From contig NZ_CP025118.1 of the NCBI RefSeq assembly GCF_002831665.1, forward strand, positions 930,001 to 994,000: a DNA stretch of 64,000 bases, written 5' to 3'. This stretch comes from Lacinutrix sp. Bg11-31. Lineage in GTDB: Bacteria > Bacteroidota > Bacteroidia > Flavobacteriales > Flavobacteriaceae. The position numbers and the translations under genes are program-made. Below are positions 54,992 to 63,763 of this stretch, piece by piece. Numbering within the stretch: position 1 is the first letter of the stretch; every line of letters begins with the position of its first letter. The notes beneath the pieces were generated by a model. It did not search any database, was not told where the DNA came from, and was given only the letters and a program-made list of their open reading frames with translations.

Positions 54992-56608
54992 TTATAATTT
55001 TAATACTTTTTTTTCGATAATATTTGTATTGTTTTTAAATATTAAAAGATAGTCTCCAGATGCTACTTTTGATAAATCTATCTGGCTTGTTTGTAACCCT
55101 ATAGATTTTGTTAATATTATTGATTTAATCTTTTTACCTAACATATCATATAAATCCAATGTGCTTTTTTCAATATTTGGAATAAAAACGTCAACATAAA
55201 AAATACCATTAGATGGATTTGGATATACTTTTAAATTATAGATATTACTAGGGTTAAGTGTTACTTCATCTACACTTAGTGATGTCTTATTAATAAATAC
55301 TTTAAAGGCTAAATTACTAGCACTACTTTGAGTCCCATCATTAATAAAGAAAATATTTTCTTGAGTACTTTCAATACCTCCAAAAATATAGCCTACAAGT
55401 GTAATGCCTTCTTGTAAATTATTAATGTCTAAAATTTCATTTGTTAAATAATTTGAACTATTATTTAATGGAATAAACTCTGCTCCTGTACCTAATAGAG
55501 TTGGCATTTCTATACCTAAACTACTTTCTGACATTGTTCCGTCGCTAAACCTTGATACTTTACTTATTGTTTTTACAAATGGTACATTATCATCTTGTAT
55601 AAGATTATTATTTGTATCTAATTTGTATTGACTCATACCTCCAAAAAATAAAGTATGCATTATATTATTTGAAGTATCATAAATTGGAATCTTTGCACTA
55701 TGATATTGGCTTAAATATTGATTAAATGTATTATTAACAGTAAACCCAGAAGCAGTAACATCTACAGTGTTTAACCAAGGTAAATTTGCTGTATGCTGAA
55801 AAACACCACTAAACATAGTAAACCCTTCTGTTCCATTAGGAAATATTTGAGGTGACATATTATAATCTCTTCGATGTAAATTATTAGTATCGTTTTGAGC
55901 AGAATAATTTATTATAGAAAGATTTGTGCCATCATCATTGATTTCAAAAGTTCTAATTTCATCTGTGTAGTTCTGAATAAACCCAGGGCCATTACCTGGT
56001 CCCGTTGGATTGTACCTTCCTTCAAAATATTGTCCACCACATAAATAAAAAACATTATTCAGTATGCCTAATTGTCCTCCAGTAACGGCAAGATTGGTGT
56101 TTGATATTTGTCTAAAGAATGAAATAATACTTGTGCTATTTATAACTGCATTTGCTAATCCGTCTACATCAATAGCTGTTAGCTTATTATAAGTAATATG
56201 ATCGTTTTGTGTAGTGCTAAACCCATAGCCTCCTATCACATATAGTGTGTTTCCTCTTTGAACAAATTCTTGATTAGTGGATTGTAACTGTTCAAACATT
56301 GATGCTTGTAAAGTACTTATTGTTGTGCTCCAAGTTTGATTTGTCACAGGATCTATTACGTAAACATTTTTGTTGTTATCATTTTCTTGAAAAGCAGCAA
56401 AAGGTTGCCTTTGGTGTAAACCCTCAGTTCTTCCTCCAATAATTATCCATTTTCCATCACTAGTTTGTCCCCAAGAAAAAGAATGGACATTTGGTGCATT
56501 TGGAATAGTTAATGGCTCAATTTGAACTATAAATTGGTCTTGTGCAATACTTTCGTTGGTTAAAACCAAACAGAACAATAATATAATAAAGTTAATTTTT
56601 CTCATCAT
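54992..56608 (-). CDS. T9SS type A-secreted kelch-like beta-propeller protein
   Basis: The 538-residue protein has a signal peptide (IILLFCLVLTNESIAQ) and a body of kelch-like blades (HSFSWGQTSDGKWIIIGGRT, TLYVIGGYGFSTTQ, FYLCGGQYFEGRYNPTGP). About 85 C-terminal residues form a type A T9SS sorting domain (LKVYPNPSNGIFYVDV to KKVLKL), so the protein is exported to or through the cell surface. It is a paralogue of the upstream gene (56613-57938), which lacks this domain and has a lipobox. The ligand is unknown. Confidence 0.88.
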   Translation of the reverse strand: MMRKINFIILLFCLVLTNESIAQDQFIVQIEPLTIPNAPNVHSFSWGQTSDGKWIIIGGRTEGLHQRQPFAAFQENDNNKNVYVIDPVTNQTWSTTISTLQASMFEQLQSTNQEFVQRGNTLYVIGGYGFSTTQNDHITYNKLTAIDVDGLANAVINSTSIISFFRQISNTNLAVTGGQLGILNNVFYLCGGQYFEGRYNPTGPGNGPGFIQNYTDEIRTFEINDDGTNLSIINYSAQNDTNNLHRRDYNMSPQIFPNGTEGFTMFSGVFQHTANLPWLNTVDVTASGFTVNNTFNQYLSQYHSAKIPIYDTSNNIMHTLFFGGMSQYKLDTNNNLIQDDNVPFVKTISKVSRFSDGTMSESSLGIEMPTLLGTGAEFIPLNNSSNYLTNEILDINNLQEGITLVGYIFGGIESTQENIFFINDGTQSSASNLAFKVFINKTSLSVDEVTLNPSNIYNLKVYPNPSNGIFYVDVFIPNIEKSTLDLYDMLGKKIKSIILTKSIGLQTSQIDLSKVASGDYLLIFKNNTNIIEKKVLKL

Positions 56609-56612
56609 TTAA

Positions 56613-57938
56613 TTAATTTTTATAAACATATACCTTGAAAATTTTACTACTAGCTTTACTTTGACTTCCATTATTATTAAAGAAAATATTTTCTTTAATA
56701 CTCTCAATTCCGCCATAAATATAACCAACTAGGTTATTTCCTTTTTTCAACTTATTGAAATTTAAAATACCGTTTTCTAAATACATGTTTTGATTTTCTG
56801 AAGGAATAAATTCTGCTCCAGATCCTAAAAAACCAGGCATTTTTATACCTAAATCTTTTTCTAACATTGTGCCATTTTTAGATCTTATCACCATACTAAT
56901 CGTTTTAACAAAAGGTACATCATCATCTTTAATTAGTTCTTTATTTTCATTAAATTGAAATTGACTCATACCGCCAAAAAAGATTGTGTACATATTATTT
57001 TTTTCAGAATCAAACATAGGAACTTTAGCGCTATGATACTGACTTAGAAGTTGATTAAAATCATTATTCACCTTATACCCACTTTCTTTTACATCTACCG
57101 AGTTTAACCAAGGTATGTTTGCATCGTATTGGAATACTCCGCTAAACATTGTGAATCCTTTTGTGCTATCTGGAAAGATTTGAGGCACCATATTAAAATC
57201 TCTTCTATGTAAGTTTTGTTCATCTTTATTTGCAGAATAATTATCTATAGATAGATTTGTGCCATCATCTAAAATTTCAAACTTTCTAATTTCATTTGTA
57301 TACTCTTGAGTAAATCCTGGTCCGTGATTTGGACCCATTGGATTATATCTTCCTTCAAAATATTGACCTCCACACAAATAAAACTGATTATTTAAGTATC
57401 CTAATTGCCCACCTGTTACAGCTAAATTATCATCGCTTATTTGCCTAAAAAAAGAAGTAATACTCGTTTTATTTATAATAGCATTTGCTAAACCATCAAT
57501 ATCTATTGCTGTTAAATTATTGTACGTAATATGATCTTGCGCAGTATCGCTATAACCGTAACCTCCAATAACATACAATGTATTCTCTCTTTGATAAAAT
57601 TCTTGGTTTGTAGCTTGTAATTGCTCAAAAATTGAAGAAGGTAAAACACTTAAATCTACACTCCAAGTTTTATTGTTTTCTGGATCTATTAAGAATACAT
57701 TTTTGTTGTTCTCTTTTTGTCTAAAAGCTTCAAAAGGTCTCATTTTATGCAGACCTTCTATTCTGCCTCCCAGTATTAACCATTTCTCATCACTTGTTTT
57801 CCCCATAGAATAAGAGTGTATTCCTGGAGCATCAGTAATTGTGAACGGTTCAATTTTGACTAAAAATTGCTCTTGTGCTGAATTACAACTTATTATAAAT
57901 AATGCGATAAAAAAAGATAAGTATGTGTTTAATTTCAT
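56613..57938 (-). CDS. Kelch-like lipoprotein, paralogue of the T9SS protein
   Basis: The 441-residue protein has a lipoprotein signal (SFFIALFIISC, C18) and the same kelch-like body (HSYSMGKTSDEKWLILGGRI, TLYVIGGYGYSDTA, FYLCGGQYFEGRYNPMGP). It ends after the last blade with no sorting domain. The neighbour lies 4 bases downstream. TAAATTTG at 57967-57960 is a -7 candidate. The pair looks like a tandem duplication that diverged in export route: one anchored, one secreted. The role is unknown. Confidence 0.88.
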   Translation of the reverse strand: MKLNTYLSFFIALFIISCNSAQEQFLVKIEPFTITDAPGIHSYSMGKTSDEKWLILGGRIEGLHKMRPFEAFRQKENNKNVFLIDPENNKTWSVDLSVLPSSIFEQLQATNQEFYQRENTLYVIGGYGYSDTAQDHITYNNLTAIDIDGLANAIINKTSITSFFRQISDDNLAVTGGQLGYLNNQFYLCGGQYFEGRYNPMGPNHGPGFTQEYTNEIRKFEILDDGTNLSIDNYSANKDEQNLHRRDFNMVPQIFPDSTKGFTMFSGVFQYDANIPWLNSVDVKESGYKVNNDFNQLLSQYHSAKVPMFDSEKNNMYTIFFGGMSQFQFNENKELIKDDDVPFVKTISMVIRSKNGTMLEKDLGIKMPGFLGSGAEFIPSENQNMYLENGILNFNKLKKGNNLVGYIYGGIESIKENIFFNNNGSQSKASSKIFKVYVYKN

Positions 57939-58009
57939 TGAATATTTTTAGTTAAAAAACAAATTTAGAACTAATAAAAATTGAATAGTGTATCAAAAGT
58001 TACACTACG

Positions 58010-58108
58010 CTAATTTGTCTTCTTATAAATCCAAACAGCTAAACCATTCATTATTAAAGTATAAAGTGATGTTTTTAATACGTGTGGAAGAATATCCATA
58101 AAACTAGA
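58010..58108 (-). pseudogene. Fragment of an ABC-2 permease 3' end
   Basis: In the minus-strand frame 58108-58010 the codons read SSFMDILPHVLKTSLYTLI, then MNGLAVWIYKKT and a stop. The intact permease (60680-61801) ends FMDILPQLLKTLLYAII then MNGLAVWSYKKTT. The match stops upstream at about 58108. It is a remnant of a duplicated or deleted permease gene. Confidence 0.85.
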
Positions 58109-58129
58109 GTTTTTTTTAGTCGATTTCTG

Positions 58130-58984
58130 TTAAGTATTTTGTTGTGTTAAATAGCACAATTTTTTAACTTCCTCTAAAACACGATGAATTCTTTTTTCTG
58201 AAATTCCAATATTTTTCATTTTATTGGAAGCATTAAGTAGCTCTTTAACCAAAACAACATCTTTTTCTATAAGTTGGTGTTTTTCTCTTTTAGTTAATGT
58301 TGTTAAAGTAGTAACTGGATATAAAGCCATAGAATCAATATTTGCTTTTAATCCGTGATTTTTGGGGTAATCCCAACTTAATAAAGTTAATCCAACACAT
58401 TTTGCATAGTTTATAGCATCTTCACTAAACCTAGTATTGGTAACCAACCAACCTTGTTTTAAATGTGTTTCATTTTTTGAATTGTTATTCCATTGTTCTT
58501 GAATATCTAAAAATCTAGAATTAATATATAATGGCACTCGCACATTGCTAGATCCTTTAGCATCCGAATGAAACTTACATTCAATAGCATATACGTTACC
58601 ATTTTTTTCTGCTAGTACATCTATTTCGTGGGTTACACAGGCACCATCTAATATAATACTTACTTTGGTTTTGTATCCTTTTTCTTTTAATAATGCTCCA
58701 ACCAATCGTTCAAATGGAAATCCAGTAGGTCCTAAATCGAAAAGAGCACGTTTTAAACTATAGCGAGAAGCACAAACCTTATTATAATTTTTTAATAAGG
58801 CAAATGCTTTTTTATATATTTTGTTTGATGACATACCATCATAAATAACGGGTTGAATGTCATCTATTATTGTTTCTACAACATCTTTGGAGGCTCCTGT
58901 AAACTGAAGAGAATTTTTTAATTTTTCGAAAGAAAAAAGTTCCATTTCATCATTACCTTTTTTAATATAAATTTGCTTTTCCAT
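58130..58984 (-). CDS. ATP-cone/restriction-endonuclease fusion protein
   Basis: The 284-residue protein joins an ATP-cone (about 1-90, IYIKKGNDEMELFSFEKLKN to ASRYSLKRAL) to a Mrr-like PD-(D/E)XK domain with D122 (HEIDV) and E135-x-K137 (AIECKFH). Such fusions occur widely in Bacteroidota. ATP-cones bind ATP/dATP in ribonucleotide reductase regulators, so nucleotide sensing is likely. The role in defence or DNA repair is unproven. It lies 12 bases after the phospholipase-like gene, in the operon-like run that starts with the ABC genes. Confidence 0.82.
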   Translation of the reverse strand: MEKQIYIKKGNDEMELFSFEKLKNSLQFTGASKDVVETIIDDIQPVIYDGMSSNKIYKKAFALLKNYNKVCASRYSLKRALFDLGPTGFPFERLVGALLKEKGYKTKVSIILDGACVTHEIDVLAEKNGNVYAIECKFHSDAKGSSNVRVPLYINSRFLDIQEQWNNNSKNETHLKQGWLVTNTRFSEDAINYAKCVGLTLLSWDYPKNHGLKANIDSMALYPVTTLTTLTKREKHQLIEKDVVLVKELLNASNKMKNIGISEKRIHRVLEEVKKLCYLTQQNT

Positions 58985-58996
58985 ACTCTTTTATTG

Positions 58997-59905
58997 TTAA
59001 AATCTTAATACCTCTGTCATTATTCCAAATCGAATAATAGATAATTGATGATTAAAATAAACATTATAATAGTCCATTCCATGGTATAATTGAATGAACA
59101 ACCCTATATCTTCCAAAAATTTTGGATGATAATAAACAATTAAACTAGCATTCAGTCTGTTTATATTAAAGGCATTATTGTTATTAAAATTGTCCAGCAT
59201 CCAAGTGGTTTCAGCTTTTAGAGAGAAGTTTGCTCTTTGCTCTTTACTTTTAATAATACTACCTTTTATGGGGAATTTATATGCTAAAAAAGTATTATGC
59301 CATCGAAGTCCGCTATATTGACCTTGAAGTTCTTCTAGCATCCAAGGTTTTGGGTGAACTTCAATAGCGCTCTTAATAAATTTGAAGGCATTAAGTTTGT
59401 TACTATAGGATGACTTTAAAAAACCTAATTCAACATAATTTGTTGCAAAATTTCCTGATTGTAAGTTAATATCTCCATTTTCGTCATAAAAATTACCGTC
59501 TTGACCATTAGAATGATGGGCAATTTTACCAAATAAAGTTAGCTTATTAACAGACTCTTTATGTCCAGTTAAAAAATAAAAGGCTATTTGAGGAATATAA
59601 CTTGGCGTTTTTACAGGAAAAGAATACTCATCGTACATTCTAATAACAATTTGACCAGTAAGTACTGCCATTAATCTTGAATCTTTACGTTCTCGAATTA
59701 TAAAGTTAGGACTTACATTTGCTTCAAATATTAATGGCTCTAAATTTCCAATATCAAAAGGAAAAGTAATATAACTTTCTCCTTGATTTACTTGAGCAAT
59801 TTTTTCTAAATTGATTTGAGGCAACAACAAATCTCTTACCTGCGAATAAGAAAAAATCAAATTGCTAGTTAAAAAGAAAAGAGTTATAATTTTTTTAATT
59901 TTCAA
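58997..59905 (-). CDS. Outer-membrane beta-barrel, OMPLA (phospholipase A1)-like
   Basis: The 302-residue protein has a signal peptide (LFFLTSNLIFSYSQ) and ends in a phenylalanine. The motif H130-H131-S132-N133-G134 with a later N156 resembles the His-Ser-Asn triad of outer-membrane phospholipase A (HxSNG and a later Asn). The spacing to the Asn is longer than in E. coli. Many beta strands fit a barrel. The assignment is tentative; a lipid-independent porin is the alternative. It lies 11 bases after the LOG gene. Confidence 0.55.
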   Translation of the reverse strand: MKIKKIITLFFLTSNLIFSYSQVRDLLLPQINLEKIAQVNQGESYITFPFDIGNLEPLIFEANVSPNFIIRERKDSRLMAVLTGQIVIRMYDEYSFPVKTPSYIPQIAFYFLTGHKESVNKLTLFGKIAHHSNGQDGNFYDENGDINLQSGNFATNYVELGFLKSSYSNKLNAFKFIKSAIEVHPKPWMLEELQGQYSGLRWHNTFLAYKFPIKGSIIKSKEQRANFSLKAETTWMLDNFNNNNAFNINRLNASLIVYYHPKFLEDIGLFIQLYHGMDYYNVYFNHQLSIIRFGIMTEVLRF

Positions 59906-59916
59906 ATCACTTCTAT

Positions 59917-60669
59917 TTATTGTTTATTATCAATACGTTCTCCTAACCACCATTTTGGTTTGTCTTGTTTTGTAACTAAACCGAATTTTTTAATGGAATA
60001 TGTTTCTATATGCGTCATTAAATCTTCTACAGAATCGGTTACAAATAGTAGTTTCATGTCTTTTGCACTGATGCTTTCGTTTTCAGCCATTAAATGAATA
60101 TGTTCACATAATTCTTTATGATATTCAGAATCAAAAATCACAACTGGAAAATCTTGGATTACTTTGGTTTGAATTAAAGTTAATGCTTCAAACAGCTCAT
60201 CTAAAGTCCCAATACCACCAGGCATGACCACAAAAGCATATGAGTATTTTACAAGAATTACTTTTCTTAAAAAGAAGTATGGAATATCAATCCATTTATG
60301 TAGATACGGATTTGGCTTTTGTTCAAAAGGTAAAATAATATTGCATCCAACCGAGTTTCCACCAGCTTCAAAAGCGCCTTTATTGGCGGCTTCCATAATT
60401 CCTGGACCACCACCTGTCATTACTGTAAAACCTTTTTTTGCTAAAGCAGCACCAATTTTTTCAGCATTTTTATAATGCTCGGAATCTTTTATAAAACGTG
60501 CAGAACCAAATACTGTAACACAAGGTCCAATAAAATGCATTTTTCTGAAGGCTTTAATGAAATTAAAAAACACTTTAAATGCAAAGGATAATTCTTTAAA
60601 TCGAGATAAAGGGCCTCTTACAAATAAAGATTCGTCTTTAGATAATTTGATGTTTTCCTCTGTTTTCAT
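59917..60669 (-). CDS. LOG-family (TIGR00730) Rossmann protein
   Basis: The 250-residue protein contains MTGGGPGIMEAANKGAFEAGG and PGGIGTLDELFEALTLIQT, the LOG nucleotide-binding and catalytic motifs of cytokinin riboside 5'-monophosphate phosphoribohydrolases. Many bacterial members may hydrolyse AMP or other nucleotides; the actual substrate is unknown. It lies 10 bases downstream of the permease gene, so it could be cotranscribed with the ABC exporter. Confidence 0.9.
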   Translation of the reverse strand: MKTEENIKLSKDESLFVRGPLSRFKELSFAFKVFFNFIKAFRKMHFIGPCVTVFGSARFIKDSEHYKNAEKIGAALAKKGFTVMTGGGPGIMEAANKGAFEAGGNSVGCNIILPFEQKPNPYLHKWIDIPYFFLRKVILVKYSYAFVVMPGGIGTLDELFEALTLIQTKVIQDFPVVIFDSEYHKELCEHIHLMAENESISAKDMKLLFVTDSVEDLMTHIETYSIKKFGLVTKQDKPKWWLGERIDNKQ

Positions 60670-60679
60670 ACCTCATATT

Positions 60680-61801
60680 TTAAGTCGTTTTCTTGTAACT
60701 CCAAACTGCCAATCCATTCATAATAATGGCATAAAGAAGTGTTTTTAATAGCTGTGGAAGAATATCCATGAATCCTGAGCCTTTAAGCATGACCATACGC
60801 ATTACTTCTACGAAATATCTTATTGGGTTAAATTCTGTTAGCGTTTGAGCCCATTTTGGCATACTCTCTATTGGTGTAAATAAACCACTCATTAAAATAA
60901 AAATAACAGTAAAAAACCAAGCAATAAACATAGCTTGTTGTTGTGTATCTGTAAAATTTGAGATGAATAAACCGATGCCTAAAATAACTAGAATGTAAAT
61001 AGACGTATAGAAGTAGAGTAGTGGTAAGCTACCAATCATTGGAACATTAAAGATGACTTTAGCTAAAATTAAGCCTACAGTTAATAAACCCATTCCTATA
61101 ACCCAAAACGGAAAAAGTTTCCCAATAATAAACTGGCTTTTTTTAATTGGTGTCACATTTATTTGCTCTAGCGTACCAATCTCTTTTTCGCGAACAATAT
61201 TCATTCCTGAAAGGAAAAGCGTTATCATTGTTACTAATAAAACCAATATTCCAGGAACCATAAAGGTTTTATAATTTAAAGTTTTATTATACCAAAATAA
61301 TGGAATAGTTTCAATAGCAATAGGTTGTATCTGCTTGTCTGAAACTTGTAATAAAGAGGCTTTTATGTTTTGATTAAAGCTTTGTAGAATTTGTGTGACA
61401 TATACATTCTCAACACCTGCAGCTGCACCATCAATTGCATTTATAGTTACACCTAAGCTGTTCTGCTTTTCTTTTTGTAAATCGCGTTCAAAATAGTGTG
61501 GAATTTGTAAAAGCACATCCACTTCACCTTTTAGCATTGAAGAACTTGCTAATGCTTCCGAAGGAAAATCTGTTAAAACATTAAAGTAAGTAGATGCATT
61601 AAATTTTTCAACTAACGCCCTAGATGTTGATGTGTGATCATTATCAATATAACCAAATTTTATGTTCTTTACTTCAAAAGTAGCTGCATTAGATAATATA
61701 ACGAGCTGCAATAATGGCAAAACAAAAATGATAGGAAGCATGCCTTTATTTCTAAAGATTTGCTTAAACTCCTTTTGTATGATGTATAAAATTGTTTTCA
61801 T
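60680..61801 (-). CDS. ABC-2 type permease, second
   Basis: The 373-residue protein has one N-terminal helix, a large extracytoplasmic domain and five C-terminal helices (ABC-2/YhgE-like). NIVREKEIGTLEQINVTPI is the typical coupling segment before helix 2. With 61801-62907 it forms the membrane half of a YbhFSR-like exporter. Its start codon overlaps the stop of the preceding permease. Its 3' end is duplicated as a fragment at 58010-58108. Confidence 0.92.
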   Translation of the reverse strand: MKTILYIIQKEFKQIFRNKGMLPIIFVLPLLQLVILSNAATFEVKNIKFGYIDNDHTSTSRALVEKFNASTYFNVLTDFPSEALASSSMLKGEVDVLLQIPHYFERDLQKEKQNSLGVTINAIDGAAAGVENVYVTQILQSFNQNIKASLLQVSDKQIQPIAIETIPLFWYNKTLNYKTFMVPGILVLLVTMITLFLSGMNIVREKEIGTLEQINVTPIKKSQFIIGKLFPFWVIGMGLLTVGLILAKVIFNVPMIGSLPLLYFYTSIYILVILGIGLFISNFTDTQQQAMFIAWFFTVIFILMSGLFTPIESMPKWAQTLTEFNPIRYFVEVMRMVMLKGSGFMDILPQLLKTLLYAIIMNGLAVWSYKKTT

Positions 61802-62907
61802 TATTCTAATCTAATTTTATATTTCTTCACACTTAATCCAATAAAAAAGATGGTCATTCCTATTAAAATCAAGGTTTCTTTCCATAGATATTGCAATCCT
61901 ACTCCTTTTAGCATAATCCCTTTTAATATGATAATAAACCATTTTGCAGGAATGATATTACTTATAAGTTGTAGAGGTAAAGGCATGCTTGAGATTGGAA
62001 AAATAAAACCAGATAATAGAATTACAGGTAGCATTAATCCCATTAAAGAAATCATCATTGCTGTTTGCTGTGTTGCAGAAATTGTTGAAATTAAAATACC
62101 TAAAGCTAATGCTGAAATAATAAATAGAATGCTCTCCATTGCTAATAAAAACAAGCTTCCTTGCACTGGCATTTTAAATATAAAGATGCTTAAAACCACA
62201 ATGACGATAGCGTTTATAATAGATAGAAAAATATATGGAAACACTTTACCTACAATAACCTGAATTGGTTTTATTGGCGATACCAAAAGTATTTCCATGG
62301 TTCCTAATTCCTTTTCTCTTGTAATAGAAATGGATGTCATCATTGCAGAAACTAACATTAAAATAATAGTCATAACGCCAGGAACAAACATGTACACACT
62401 TTTTAATTCTGGATTATAAACCATTCTTGTTTGTGGTACAATTTGATAAGTAATTGTAATGTCTTTATTCAATCCTTTTTGATATTGCTGAAGAATGGCG
62501 TTTACATAATTACTTACTGTATTTGCAGTATTAGGATCTGTAGCATCTGTAATAATCTGTATAGTTGCTTTGTGATCTTTGATTAGCTTTTTACTGAAAT
62601 CCTTTTGGAAATTTAAAACTGCTTTTACTTTTCCTTTTTTAAAAATAGTTTCAATATCTGCTTCTCTGTCAATAAATTGATTGATACTAAAGTATTTTGA
62701 AGCTGAAATTTTATTAATAATTTCTTTTGTTGTTGCATCTTTAGAATGATCTAAAACTGCAATATCTACATTGTTTATTTCATTAGTAATTGCGAAACCA
62801 AATAGCATAATCTGGGCAATTGGCATTCCGAAAAGAATAAACAACGAGCGTCTATCTCTAAAAATATGGTAGAATTCTTTTTTTATGAAACCTATGAATC
62901 TTTTCAC
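61801..62907 (-). CDS. ABC-2 type permease, first
   Basis: The 368-residue protein has the same layout as its neighbour: hydrophobic N-terminal helix, long periplasmic part, and TSISITREKELGTMEILLVSPI before a C-terminal helix bundle. It pairs with the second permease and the upstream ATPases in a YbhFSR-type exporter. The overlap TAATG with the downstream gene suggests translational coupling. Confidence 0.92.
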   Translation of the reverse strand: MKRFIGFIKKEFYHIFRDRRSLFILFGMPIAQIMLFGFAITNEINNVDIAVLDHSKDATTKEIINKISASKYFSINQFIDREADIETIFKKGKVKAVLNFQKDFSKKLIKDHKATIQIITDATDPNTANTVSNYVNAILQQYQKGLNKDITITYQIVPQTRMVYNPELKSVYMFVPGVMTIILMLVSAMMTSISITREKELGTMEILLVSPIKPIQVIVGKVFPYIFLSIINAIVIVVLSIFIFKMPVQGSLFLLAMESILFIISALALGILISTISATQQTAMMISLMGLMLPVILLSGFIFPISSMPLPLQLISNIIPAKWFIIILKGIMLKGVGLQYLWKETLILIGMTIFFIGLSVKKYKIRLE

Positions 62908-63034
62908 ACGATTAAATTTTTAAAATTCGTTTTTATAAAAATTAATTCAAAAATTGAAAGCGTGTGTAACCACTTCGTTCTCGCATTAAAAATTTTAAAA
63001 TTGAATTTGATTTTAAATTTTGTTAATTCTCGTT

Positions 63035-63763
63035 TCATCCTCTAGCTAGTTTTAAAAATACATCGTTCATATTTGCAACGTTAAATTGCTGCTTAAGCTT
63101 TTTTGGTGTGTCTAAAGCTTCTATTTTTCCGTTTACCATTATGGAAACTCTATCGCAATATTCAGCTTCATCCATATAATGCGTGGTTACAAAAACGGTT
63201 GTTCCTTTATTGGCTGCTTTGTAAATCATTTCCCAAAATTGGCGCCTCGTTATTGGGTCAACTCCTCCTGTTGGCTCATCTAAAAATACAATTTTAGGAT
63301 CGTGAAGCAGAGACACCGAAAAAGATAATTTTTGTTTCCATCCTAATGGTAAGGAGCCTACTAATTTATTTGCGACTTCTTCTAAACCTAACTCTTTAAT
63401 TAAAACAGTCGATTTTTCTTTGATATTTTTTCTTGACAAACCATAAATTCCACCAAAGAATGTGATGTTTTCTTTAACCGTTAAATCGTCATACAAAGCA
63501 AATTTCTGACTCATATAGCCAATGTTTTTCTTTATATCTTCAGCTTGTTTATATACATCAAAACCTGCGACTTTTGCAGCTCCAGAAGTTGGTTTAGAAA
63601 TTCCAATCAGCATTTTCATAGCTGTTGTTTTTCCTGCTCCATTTGCTCCTAGAAAACCAAATATTTCTCCTTTTTTGACTTCGAAAGAAATGGCATTTAC
63701 TGCTGTAAAATCACCAAACATTTTAGTTAGGTTTTGAGCTTCTATGACGTTTTCGTTTTTCAT
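63035..63763 (-). CDS. ABC transporter ATP-binding protein
   Basis: The 242-residue ATPase has Walker A GANGAGKTTAMK, a Q-loop MSQKF, the signature LPLGWKQKLSFSVSLL (a variant of LSGGQ seen in YbhF-like exporters), Walker B VFLDEPTGGVD and an H-loop TTHYMDE. It overlaps by one base with the end of another ATPase gene upstream. Together they energise the two permeases. Confidence 0.93.
   Translation of the reverse strand: MKNENVIEAQNLTKMFGDFTAVNAISFEVKKGEIFGFLGANGAGKTTAMKMLIGISKPTSGAAKVAGFDVYKQAEDIKKNIGYMSQKFALYDDLTVKENITFFGGIYGLSRKNIKEKSTVLIKELGLEEVANKLVGSLPLGWKQKLSFSVSLLHDPKIVFLDEPTGGVDPITRRQFWEMIYKAANKGTTVFVTTHYMDEAEYCDRVSIMVNGKIEALDTPKKLKQQFNVANMNDVFLKLARG

Noticed and set aside
58010..60781. 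Integrative element with attachment sites
   Set aside because: No integrase or transposase was found in the block, and the two copies differ by many bases; a simple rearrangement is enough.
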